Of a stretch of DNA of 6,367 nucleotides, positions 1 through 6,237 are shown piece by piece; position 1 is the stretch's first letter; each line of letters begins with the position of its first letter. Below the pieces are notes generated by a model. That model saw only the letters and a list, made by a program, of their open reading frames with translations, searched no databases and was not told the DNA's origin. Location: NCBI GenBank assembly GCA_910577885.1, contig CAJTNK010000108.1, positions 1-6,367 of the forward strand, in the 5' to 3' direction. Position numbers and translations under genes: made by a program. This DNA comes from an uncultured Rikenella sp. (GTDB lineage Bacteria; Bacteroidota; Bacteroidia; Bacteroidales; Rikenellaceae).

Positions 1-60
1 GCACTTTCGGAAATTTCTTTGGTTCTTTCTTTTTAAAGAAAGAACAGTACCCTCCTGTTA
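1..60. repeat. End of a dispersed hairpin repeat (copy 1, cut by window edge)
   Basis: Bases 22-45 form a perfect hairpin (GTTCTTTCTTT / AAAGAAAGAAC, 2-base loop). Read on the minus strand, the 60 bases align along their whole length with 4318-4377. They share the identical 15-mer ACAGGAGGGTACTGT (here 44-58 on the complement, there 4320-4334) and then the block CCAAAGAA and TCCGA. The stem bases differ between copies but remain fully paired. This looks like one terminus of the element described at 4318-4580, with its remainder lying left of the window. It sits downstream of the minus-strand protease/barrel operon and could act as a transcription stop, but no T tract follows the hairpin. Confidence 0.75.
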
Positions 61-179
61 CACAAAGACCGATTTACACATTACACCAAAGTAACACGAG
101 AGAAGCCGGAGTTAAAGAGAACTGTTCCGGCCGGTCGCTAATGACTGGATTCACAAATAAGAGTACACTCTGGGTTCAT

Positions 180-812
180 TCAGAAGCCGTACTTGAGTCG
201 AATGCCCGGCCCGACGAATGTCCCGGCATACCCTTCATTTCGTTCCCGAACATAGAACACCGGATTGACCTGTACCTGCAGCTCCAGCGACAGACCTTTA
301 TAAAGTACGATATTTCGACTGAGCGTCAGATACGGCCCAATCAAGTCGGCATCCCCTCTCTGATAGCCCAACGATCCTCCGTCCATCTGTCCCAGCCGGA
401 GATCGTAGACCAGCCCGGCACCGAGGTCCAGAAATTCGGTCGAGAGTTTGTAGCCGCCCCGGAACGAGAGCCTGTGTCCGCGTTCCGACCGTTTGATCGG
501 CGTGTACCGGTCCGGCGGATAGTCCACCAGTTTTGTCTCGATCGGCTGATACTCCGTCCACGACTCCCGCCGAGAGCGGTCGTAGATGCCGACTTCGATC
601 CCGCTGCGACGGGTAAACTGTGCTTCGAACGCCACCCCGAAAGTCGGGAAAAATTGCCCTCGATCCGCCCCCTTCTCCACGAACCATTCCGGCGTAAAAC
701 CGGCTCCGACGGAAAATCGGGTCTTGAATGCAGGTTTCGCCTCCTGCGCCTGCGCCGCGGTCCCGAACAACCAACCGACCCCAAAAACCAAGCAATATAA
801 AACGTGTTTCAT
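180..812 (-). CDS. Small outer-membrane beta-barrel protein, tandem paralogue 1
   Basis: A 210-residue predicted outer-membrane protein of unknown function. It begins with a Sec signal peptide (hydrophobic core, likely cleavage after TAAQAQ). The rest shows the alternating polar/hydrophobic strands of a small barrel and ends in an aromatic residue (KYGF), as barrels recognised by the BAM complex usually do. It is clearly related to its upstream neighbour (848-1438): shared blocks include F-x-PEW (39-43), RSGIE (69-73), GLVYDLRL against GVNYDLLL, and VLYKGL (169-174). I chose the ATG at 812 because the paralogue starts with the same MKH and the conserved blocks then fall in nearly the same register. 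An in-frame ATG at 830 would add six residues; no Shine-Dalgarno decides between them. It follows its paralogue by 17-35 bases and is probably the last gene of the protease operon. It could be called porin-family or OmpW-like, but no specific function can be read. Confidence 0.82.
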   Translation of the reverse strand: MKHVLYCLVFGVGWLFGTAAQAQEAKPAFKTRFSVGAGFTPEWFVEKGADRGQFFPTFGVAFEAQFTRRSGIEVGIYDRSRRESWTEYQPIETKLVDYPPDRYTPIKRSERGHRLSFRGGYKLSTEFLDLGAGLVYDLRLGQMDGGSLGYQRGDADLIGPYLTLSRNIVLYKGLSLELQVQVNPVFYVRERNEGYAGTFVGPGIRLKYGF

Positions 813-847
813 CCTGACTGTTTTATTCATCGTTCACAAAAAAAAGG

Positions 848-1438
848 TCATAAAGCCCGGAAACGATATTTCAGACCGAGCGCCAAACCGATCCAAGAGT
901 TGCTGATTCCTCCATCCTCCCAAAACGGGTTGAAATGCAACTCCGGTTCCAGGAAAAGTCCTTTATAGAGAACCACATCTTTCGAGACTTTCAGTATCAT
1001 TCCGATCCGGTTTCCCTGTCCCGCCGACGTGAGCAACAGGTCGTAATTCACGCCGATCGCGGCATTCACGATCCGGGAATAATACCTGTACGCCAACGGG
1101 ATGGACAAATAGCGATCGTATCTTGCCGCGTAAGACGATCCCGCCGGATCGATCGGCTTCCCGGCCGGATATTTGACATTCCGGTAATAGAATCCCGTTT
1201 CGATTCCGCTGTGGCGCGTGATTCGCGCCTCGAACGACACTCCCGCATTCGGAGAAAAAGCACGATACGAGCGACCGCCCATCGATGTTCGGTGGCTAAC
1301 CTGCCATTCCGGCACAAAGTTCGCTCCGAGGATGTATTGCGCCTTAAACGGCTCCGACGAGCGGAACGACGCAGGTTGCGCCATGGCGGTTCCCACAACA
1401 GCGAGTAAAATCATGATGGAAAGCGAAAAATGTTTCAT
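848..1438 (-). CDS. Small outer-membrane beta-barrel protein, tandem paralogue 2
   Basis: A 196-residue predicted outer-membrane protein. It starts MKH, has a hydrophobic signal segment and a plausible cleavage site after GTAMAQ at about residue 21. The mature part has repeated amphipathic strands, aromatic girdle residues (for example YYR near 84-86, YRYY near 117-120) and short turns, which fits an eight-strand-type barrel. It shares F-x-PEW (41-45), HSGIE (76-80) and VLYKGL (156-161) with the next gene, so the two arose by tandem duplication, though they have diverged strongly. Unlike its partner it does not end in an aromatic residue (ends FRAL). It starts 27 bases after the protease stop codon, leaving no obvious room for a separate promoter. 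Co-transcription with the protease is therefore likely and the two products may act in the same envelope process. Function unknown. Confidence 0.84.
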   Translation of the reverse strand: MKHFSLSIMILLAVVGTAMAQPASFRSSEPFKAQYILGANFVPEWQVSHRTSMGGRSYRAFSPNAGVSFEARITRHSGIETGFYYRNVKYPAGKPIDPAGSSYAARYDRYLSIPLAYRYYSRIVNAAIGVNYDLLLTSAGQGNRIGMILKVSKDVVLYKGLFLEPELHFNPFWEDGGISNSWIGLALGLKYRFRAL

Positions 1439-1732
1439 AGCAAAAGCGAGTTTCAGAAACCAAGCTTATTTCGGTTGAATGCCAATAATAATTTTCAGAT
1501 TATGATTAAATGCACTGGCATTAGGTGCATTATTCGGCAAGGGTCTCATCCCCATCCAACCGTCATAATTTCCTCCCCAACCGAAATTATGATGAATATA
1601 AGAACCGTCAGACTTTTTGCTCGGTTCTTTGCTCTCTATTGTATAGACCAGTTGATCATTCCAATAGAATAGGGTACACATGGTTACCCATTGACTTTGA
1701 GCCAATGCGCCGTCCGCCACCCAGGAATGTCC

Positions 1733-1740
1733 TTTTTTTT
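1733..1740 (-). other. A8 homopolymer at the protease frame break
   Basis: The coding strand reads GTA AAA AAA AGG in the upstream frame. The downstream frame with the catalytic His needs AAA GGA CAT, one base further on. Seven A residues would make a single open gene. A -1 ribosomal shift does not reach the right frame; loss of one A in DNA or RNA, or a +1 shift, does. Confidence 0.85.
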
Positions 1741-2229
1741 ACAAACACCCCATTATCATCTCCGCAAATATGGACTGGTCGATTTTCGTTAACTTCGTTA
1801 CGAATATCAGAGAAATTAGCCGAACGATGTGCCCCATTGATTACATATCCAAATGCTTCAAAAGTACGAGGAGTATGCGAACAATGTGCACCCGTACTTT
1901 CACCATACTCTAAATGCAAATAGGGTTTTGATCCTAAATCCTGCATCAATGTCGATACATTGTTCGCAGCATCCGACGAGAACAAATAACCATATGACTG
2001 ATATGCATCCCACGTATAATAATGTCCCGTCGCTGCCATATAAATAGGATGCCGATGATAAGCCATAATTTGACCGCAAGAAATTGCCATACACCCTGCC
2101 GGGGCATCATCTGTTCTAAAATTATTAAATGGAGACTGTTGATGCCACTTTGTTTTGAGCAGCGGCCCGTATTCGTATTCGTTCTCAAAGTAAGGATACC
2201 TTTCTACGGTTTCCGTCCGGTTATACGCC

Positions 2230-2264
2230 GGAATATCCGGACTTATTGCCGGAGGAATATCCGG
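2230..2264 (-). repeat. 24-bp-period direct repeat encoding the PDIP linker
   Basis: The 11-mer GGAATATCCGG occurs at 2230-2240 and 2254-2264, in frame with the protease. It encodes the two PDIP units (about residues 190-201) between prodomain and catalytic domain. It lies close to the point where base composition of the gene changes. Confidence 0.7.
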
Positions 2265-2856
2265 GTCCGGATTTTTTGCTTTCGTCGCCCCGTGCAACCC
2301 CAGTTTGGCGCATAAATTTTCGTACACCGAATCCCGCAACGACTCGACAGCCAAAGCCTCCGCCCACATTTCCGCCTTCAACTGTTCGATCATGATGTCG
2401 AACCCCGGATTTACCCCCTCGGCATAATCGCCCCTCTCGATCATCCCCCACACCGGCGTAATCCGATTGTCGCCTGCAACAAGCAGAAACCCCTGTCCCT
2501 CGCCCCGACTAACCACATATAACGGAGCCAGGTTCAAATCTTCTCCTTTCGTCAGGATGTCGTTACCGAGCGAAACCGAATCGCTGATCGACAATGACAC
2601 AAAACCGGATTTACTATCCGGCTGCATAGTTTGCACAAAATTTTTAGCGAAAGCCAATACCGTTTCCGGCGCACGCCGGTGATTGCTGGACAACAACGGC
2701 AAACGCTGCACCTCGGCATCGGAAAATTGAATTTTGGAAACAGGTAGCGACTCCGGCTCGAACGAGCCTTTTTCTTGGGTACAGGATACAGTACACAGTA
2801 TCCCGAAACCGAATAGAAATAACGGTTTCATGATAAAAATGGTTGGGTTTACAGCA

Positions 2857-2888
2857 TAAAGATAGAACACAAAAAAATCACATCCAAA
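2857..2888 (-). promoter_or_regulatory. Bacteroidota-type promoter for the protease/barrel operon
   Basis: On the minus strand, TTTG (2888-2885) is followed after 20 bases by TATCTTTA (2864-2857), seven of eight matches to the -7 consensus TAnnTTTG. Transcription would start near 2850, leaving about 20 untranslated bases before the ATG at 2831. This excludes the ATG at 2870 as the start on this transcript. Confidence 0.6.
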
Positions 2889-2904
2889 TACTTTTCATAT
2901 TTTT

Positions 2905-2942
2905 TAATAATAAAATTATTATTTAATTAATAAAATTATTTT
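2905..2942. repeat. AT-only tract with two 13-bp direct repeats
   Basis: TAATAAAATTATT occurs at 2908-2920 and 2928-2940, exactly 20 bp apart, inside a tract of nearly 40 A/T bases. The tract lies upstream of the protease promoter and just after the serine dehydratase stop. Each copy is close to self-complementary. It could serve as an upstream promoter element, a regulator site or a weak AT hairpin ending serine dehydratase transcription; the sequence does not decide. Confidence 0.5.
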
Positions 2943-2980
2943 AATATCCTTATCTGACCCTCTTCAATCAAAAACCACCC

Positions 2981-4189
2981 TCATACCGTATAGTCCTTGG
3001 CCAAACCGCCCTCGGCAGTCTCCTTGTAGAGGCTCGGCAGGTCGTGGCCCGTCTGGCGCATCACCTCCACCACCCGGTCGAAACTCACCCGATGCTTCCC
3101 GTCCGAATAGGCGGCATAGATGTTCGAATCCAGCGCCCGCGCCGCCGCATAAGCGTTCCGCTCGATGCACGGGATCTGGACCAGTCCGCAGATCGGGTCG
3201 CAGGTCAACCCCAAGTGGTGTTCGAGCCCCATCTCCGCCGCGTACTCGATCTGAGCGGGCGTCCCGCCGAACAGCTGACACGCCGCAGCAGCAGCCATCG
3301 CACACGCCACCCCCACCTCGCCCTGACACCCCACCTCAGCCCCCGAGACCGAGGCATTGTGCTTGACGACATTGCCGAAAAGTCCCGCCGTAGCCAACGC
3401 CCGCAAGAGCCTCGGCCGTGCGAAATCGCGCGTCTGCTGCAAATGGTAGAGCACCGCCGGCAGCACCCCCGACGAACCGCACGTCGGTGCGGTGACGATC
3501 TCTCCGCCCGCCGCATTCTCCTCCGACGTGGCCAGCGCGTAGGCGTAGACCAGCCCCCGGCTCCGCATCGCCTCCGAATAACCTTTGGCGCGGATGTAGT
3601 AGTCCCACGCCTTCCGCCGCACGCCGAGTCCGCCGGGCAACACCCCTTCGTTCTCGAGCCCCCGTCGGATACCCTGCTGCATCACCTCCCACACCCGGTC
3701 CAGGTAGTCCCAAATCTCCGCCCCCTCGCACCGTTCGACGTACTCCCAATAGCCGCACCCCGTGCGCTCGCACCAAGCCTGAATCTCGGCGATCGTACGC
3801 AGGTCGTACACCTGCTCCGGCCGCCGCTCGGCCGTCTGTTCGTTGGCCAGCGAACCGCCCCCGATGCTGTAGATCCGCCACCGCTCGCGCGGCTCCCCAC
3901 CCTCCGCAGCGGCATAGCTCTCGAACTGCATCCCATTCGGGTGGAACGGCAGAAAAACATCGCCCCGCCAATGGATCACGGTCGGCGCCACCGGCTCCAG
4001 CACCTCCAAAATCGCCCGGTCCGTCAAGTGCCCCCGCCCGGTGGCCGCCAAACTCCCGTACAAGGTCACCTCGAACCTCGCCGCCCCCGGATTCCGATCC
4101 GCAAACTCCTGTGCCGCCCGACGCGGCCCCATCGTATGGCTGCTCGACGGACCGTGCCCGATCCGATAAATCCCTTTGATCGATTCCAT
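2981..4189 (-). CDS. sdaA: L-serine dehydratase (L-serine ammonia-lyase), iron-sulfur, single chain
   Basis: A cytoplasmic enzyme of 402 residues that deaminates L-serine to pyruvate and ammonia using a [4Fe-4S] cluster. The beta (ACT-like) domain occupies about 1-150 and starts with the signature GPSSSHTMGP (13-22). The alpha catalytic domain follows with TAPTCGSSG (233-241), KHNASVSGAEVGCQGEVG (276-293) and LTCDPICGLVQIPCIERN (328-345). Cys288, Cys330 and Cys341 match the three cluster cysteines known in the Legionella and E. coli enzymes. It is shorter than the roughly 450-residue proteobacterial enzymes and ends GGLAKDYTV, without the tail cysteine that caps the cluster in the Legionella enzyme. 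The start is the ATG at 4189, with the family-typical N-terminus directly following and AGAGG just upstream. A -7 box lies at 4239-4246. Distinctly GC-rich, unlike the AT-rich protease half next door. No partner gene is adjacent, so it is probably monocistronic. Confidence 0.96.
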   Translation of the reverse strand: MESIKGIYRIGHGPSSSHTMGPRRAAQEFADRNPGAARFEVTLYGSLAATGRGHLTDRAILEVLEPVAPTVIHWRGDVFLPFHPNGMQFESYAAAEGGEPRERWRIYSIGGGSLANEQTAERRPEQVYDLRTIAEIQAWCERTGCGYWEYVERCEGAEIWDYLDRVWEVMQQGIRRGLENEGVLPGGLGVRRKAWDYYIRAKGYSEAMRSRGLVYAYALATSEENAAGGEIVTAPTCGSSGVLPAVLYHLQQTRDFARPRLLRALATAGLFGNVVKHNASVSGAEVGCQGEVGVACAMAAAAACQLFGGTPAQIEYAAEMGLEHHLGLTCDPICGLVQIPCIERNAYAAARALDSNIYAAYSDGKHRVSFDRVVEVMRQTGHDLPSLYKETAEGGLAKDYTV

Positions 4190-4238
4190 CCTCTGTATGA
4201 TAATCTCGTTTCTACGTAATTTCTGTTGCTTCGATTCT

Positions 4239-4246
4239 CAAAGATA
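4239..4246 (-). promoter_or_regulatory. -7 promoter element for serine dehydratase
   Basis: TATCTTTG on the minus strand matches the Bacteroidota -7 consensus TAnnTTTG in full. No TTTG is found at the expected -33 spacing, so this rests on the -7 box alone. The predicted start near 4232 gives a leader of about 42 bases. Confidence 0.5.
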
Positions 4247-4317
4247 CAACAAGTTTTATTTCCCATACATCGGCTTTCCTCACCGCTACCTCGGTATAAT
4301 ATGCAATCTGCGCTTAG

Positions 4318-4580
4318 CGACAGGAGGGTACTGTCCCTTTCTTGAAAGAAAGGGACCCAAAGAACTTCCGAGGATGCTTGCGCATCCTAACTCTATCTCG
4401 GTACAGTGTCTGCCCTGTCTTTGGTGTGGGGTTTCTCGGTGCGGCGCGTAATGAGCATAGTACCTCAGCGCCGACACCGGAAAACCCCACCCAAAGCACG
4501 AGGCTGACACGGCCAAAGCATCCCAACGGGATGCGTGCTAAAGTCTTTTTGGTTCTTTTTCTTCAGAAAAAGAACAGTTC
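4318..4580. repeat. Five-hairpin palindromic intergenic element (copy 2, complete)
   Basis: No gene here. Five hairpins follow one another: 4333-4356 (GTCCCTTTCTT paired with its complement), 4371-4388 (AGGATGC / GCATCCT), a large imperfect stem 4419-4496 (CTTTGG, GTGGGGTTT, CGGTG, GGCGC and TGAG pairing with CTCA, GCGCC, CACCG, AAACCCCAC, CCAAAG), 4518-4534 (GCATCCC / GGGATGC) and 4552-4575 (GTTCTTTTTCT / AGAAAAAGAAC). The outer hairpins and inner GATGC hairpins are mirror images, so the whole element is an imperfect inverted repeat about 260 bases long. Its left end matches copy 1 at bases 1-60. No transposase and no clear target duplication is visible. It resembles a bacterial interspersed palindromic element or a non-autonomous mobile element. 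Confidence 0.72.
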
Positions 4581-4632
4581 TATCCGGCCACCAAGCACGG
4601 TTGGCAAATTACCAGGCAGTGAAGAAAAAAAA

Positions 4633-4663
4633 TATGGAGAAATCAAAAAAGTATCTACCTTTG
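4633..4663 (+). promoter_or_regulatory. Promoter for riboswitch-btuG transcript
   Basis: TACCTTTG (4656-4663) is a perfect TAnnTTTG -7 box. TATG (4633-4636), three of four matches to the -33 TTTG, lies 19 bases upstream. The predicted start at about 4669-4671 coincides with GGCAA, the likely 5' arm of the riboswitch closing stem. Confidence 0.65.
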
Positions 4664-4668
4664 TCGTT

Positions 4669-4901
4669 GGCAATGGTTCGCCAGAGGCGCCTTTTCTTGA
4701 ACAGGCGCAGGCGATCAAAAGGGAATCGGGTGAAAATCCCGAACAGTCCCGCTGCTGTGAGCCTCATCCGGCACGTTCTCCAACGACGGAGCATGTCGGA
4801 TCGCGGGCGCCGGACATTCTTAAAATCTGCCACTGTTTCCACGCGAAACGGGAAGGCGACGTCCAGTGCGCTCCGAGGTAAGTCAGAAGACCTGCCTTGC
4901 C
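4669..4901 (+). promoter_or_regulatory. Cobalamin riboswitch
   Basis: An RNA aptamer that binds adenosyl- or another cobalamin and normally lowers expression of the downstream gene when B12 is plentiful. Core elements appear in the expected order: AAAAGGGAA (4717-4725), TCGGGTGAAAATCCCGA (4726-4742), the B12-box block CAGTCCCGCTGCTGTGA (4744-4760), GCCACTG (4829-4835), GGGAAGGCG (4850-4858) and AAGTCAGAAGACCTGCC (4880-4896). A closing stem GGCAA (4669-4673) / TTGCC (4897-4901) fits. Between the B12 box and GCCACTG there is a peripheral arm (ATCCGGCA pairing with TGTCGGAT, with CTCC/GGAG inside). It sits upstream of a BtuG-like lipoprotein on the same strand, a typical target. Exact ends are approximate. 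Confidence 0.93.
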
Positions 4902-5084
4902 ATTACAGTTATGTCTTTCGGGCTCCGGGATTTGAGACGGAAGGCGCCATACGAGCGATTTACAACCACACCCAGCGGCCTTAATAGGGCCTCTCTGTTT
5001 GTTCGACTTTTCGTCGTGCGGAGCGGCGAAGCGTCGTTCCGGCGGACTGTTTTGCGTACGAACCAATCAAAATAACGACAAACC
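4902..5084 (+). promoter_or_regulatory. btuG leader / presumed riboswitch expression platform
   Basis: These 183 bases separate the aptamer from the btuG start. A GC-rich hairpin CGGAGCG (5019-5025) / CGTTCCG (5035-5041, one G-U pair) is followed by a short T4 (5050-5053). AAGGCGCC (4941-4948) is exactly complementary to GGCGCCTT in the aptamer (4686-4693). The start codon has an A-rich, Shine-Dalgarno-free approach usual for Bacteroidota. Whether control is by termination or by blocking translation cannot be told. Confidence 0.45.
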
Positions 5085-6161
5085 ATGAAACTGAAACTCA
5101 ACTTATTGCTGGCCGCATCGGCGGCTCTGTTGCTGGCCGGATGCGAAAAGGACGGCGGCGGAGTCATCGTTCCGGTGGCCGAAACACGAGGCTACTGGAT
5201 CTTGGGCGAAGGCACGTTCGGCAACGAAAATTCGACCCTCTACTACTACGACCTGACGACCCAAAGTGCCACGGACCGCTTTACGGAAGCCAACCCCGGC
5301 GAGGCGGTGGGCAATACGGCCAACGACATGAAGATCTACGGTTCGAAGCTCTATGTGGCAGTGGATCAAAGCAACCAGGTATTGGTCGTCGATGCCGTTT
5401 CGGGTCGGCTGCTGGAACGCCTCGACATGGGTCAGGCCGACGGCTCGGATCGCGAACCGCGCGCCGTGGCTTGTGCGGGCGGGAAAGCATTCGTATCTCT
5501 TTACAGCGGCGAGGTGGCCCGGATCGACACCACGACGTTCGAAGTGGACTACGTCGCCTGCCACGGATCGTCGCGGTGGAACGAGGGGATTGCGGCGGTG
5601 AACGAACAGGTGTTGGCGGTAGCCCAATCGCGGGAGGGTAACACCGTGACACTGATCGACATCCCGAGTTTTACGGTGCAGGGACAGGTGACGGTGCCGA
5701 CCAATCCGAGCGAACTGGCCGTGACTAAGGACGGTGATGTATACCTGGCTACCTGGGGGGATTATGCGACCGAAGGCCCGGCTTTGCACAAACTGGATCT
5801 GACGGCCCGGAGCTACACGACGATTCCGGGCGTCGAGGTGCAGCGGATCGCCATCCACGGCGGGACGCTCTACGGGGTCAGCACGACCTATGCTCCGCCG
5901 ACCTTCGACCCGGTCGGTTCGCTGGTGCGAGTCGACCTGTCGACCCATGCGGTGGAAAAGATGGTCGAGAACCGGCCCGGTTCGTTCAACGGCGTGAATG
6001 TCAATCCGCTGACCGGTTATCTGTATGTGATGCAAGTGGACGCCGACTATTCGACGAGCACCATCCTGCCTTTCGACGACGAGGGCAAACCGCTCTCCCC
6101 GATCACCGGCATCGGGCGGGCGGTCAACACGGTGGCGTTCCGGAACACGAGGTTGAAATAA
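5085..6161 (+). CDS. btuG: BtuG-like cobalamin-binding surface lipoprotein (beta-propeller)
   Basis: A 358-residue lipoprotein of the DUF5074/YncE-like beta-propeller type. BtuG proteins of gut Bacteroides bind cobalamin very tightly at the cell surface and pass it to the TonB-dependent transporter BtuB. Residues 1-19 are a lipoprotein signal ending in lipobox LAGC with Cys20 lipidated. The following EKD is acidic-lysine rich, compatible with export to the outer face. Propeller repeats run from about 36 to the end: GYWILGEGTFGNENSTLYYYD (36-56, BtuG-like first blade) is followed by blades near 79-104 (IYGSKLYVAVDQSNQVLVVD), 125-148, 165-192, 207-238, 252-286 and 301 onward, as expected for seven blades. 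The symbol rests on this pattern plus the cobalamin riboswitch upstream; without it YncE-family lipoprotein would be the safe name. No btuB lies in the window and two terminators follow, so the gene appears to be transcribed alone. The ATG at 5085 is the only start giving a proper signal peptide. Confidence 0.88.
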   Translation: MKLKLNLLLAASAALLLAGCEKDGGGVIVPVAETRGYWILGEGTFGNENSTLYYYDLTTQSATDRFTEANPGEAVGNTANDMKIYGSKLYVAVDQSNQVLVVDAVSGRLLERLDMGQADGSDREPRAVACAGGKAFVSLYSGEVARIDTTTFEVDYVACHGSSRWNEGIAAVNEQVLAVAQSREGNTVTLIDIPSFTVQGQVTVPTNPSELAVTKDGDVYLATWGDYATEGPALHKLDLTARSYTTIPGVEVQRIAIHGGTLYGVSTTYAPPTFDPVGSLVRVDLSTHAVEKMVENRPGSFNGVNVNPLTGYLYVMQVDADYSTSTILPFDDEGKPLSPITGIGRAVNTVAFRNTRLK

Positions 6162-6164
6162 AAT

Positions 6165-6198
6165 AAAAACTTTTCGAGCGTATCGAGGGTTTTTATTC
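6165..6198 (+). terminator. First, weaker terminator after btuG
   Basis: AAAAACTTT-(T)-CGA (6165-6177) pairs with TCGAGGGTTTTT (6183-6194) around a 5-base loop with one bulge and two G-U pairs, ending in a T run. It starts four bases after the stop codon. The A-rich 5' arm would also allow weak use from the other strand. Confidence 0.55.
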
Positions 6199-6203
6199 GT
6201 GGC

Positions 6204-6235
6204 GCGTCGCCGCCCGACCGAGGCGCGTGCGACGC
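6204..6235 (+). other. GC-rich hairpin between the two terminators
   Basis: GCGTCGC (6204-6210) is complementary to GCGACGC (6229-6235) with an 18-base loop. It has no T tract of its own; it may stall polymerase or protect the 3' end of the btuG message. Confidence 0.4.
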
Positions 6236-6237
6236 AG

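Larger units (their letters stand above)
1466..2831 (-). pseudogene. C10-family (SpeB/fragipain-like) cysteine protease lipoprotein, frameshifted at an A8 run
   Basis: Encodes a streptopain-family cysteine protease, interrupted by a single-base frameshift. Removing one A from the run at 1733-1740 gives 454 residues (numbering below). Residues 1-17 are a lipoprotein signal with lipobox TVSC (Cys17 lipidated). About 20-190 is a SpeB-type prodomain, including the stretch ending GFLLVAGDNRITPVWG. About 190-201 is a proline-rich linker with two PDIP units. The catalytic domain has nucleophile Cys247 in PAGCMAISCGQIM (codon 2093-2091), then, after the frame change, GHSWVADG with catalytic His368 (codon 1729-1727), then HHNFGWGG, ending in IIGIQPK as SpeB ends in a similar GIKP. 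So both halves are complete. As written, frame one stops near 1656 without the His and the product would be inactive. The start at 2831 is preferred over an upstream ATG at 2870, which lies upstream of the predicted transcription start and would spoil the signal peptide. The catalytic half is AT-rich compared with the prodomain. It could be a pseudogene, a phase-variable gene, a slippage-expressed gene or a sequencing error. Confidence 0.85.

Noticed and set aside
22..45. Hairpin as an intrinsic terminator of the barrel operon
   Set aside because: The stem is perfect but no T tract follows on either strand, and the sequence belongs to a repeat found elsewhere in the window; a terminator role is possible but not shown.
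141..800. Plus-strand open frame of 219 codons opposite the first barrel gene
   Set aside because: The minus strand has a signal peptide, a paralogue next door and a barrel-type ending; the plus frame has none of these.
1466..1720. Separate small gene of 84 codons with a GTG start
   Set aside because: Its protein is the C-terminal third of the C10 protease (ADG after catalytic His, then NFGWGG, then GIQPK), so it is a fragment of the frameshifted gene.
3044..4219. Long plus-strand open frame (391 codons) opposite the serine dehydratase
   Set aside because: It mirrors a GC-rich, strongly recognised gene; the translation is rich in Arg, Pro and His with no domain or signal, typical of an antisense shadow.
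4342..4984. Plus-strand open frames across the palindromic element and riboswitch (4342-4881, 4535-4984)
   Set aside because: They cross hairpins, a promoter and a well-matched cobalamin riboswitch; low-complexity products with no recognisable feature.
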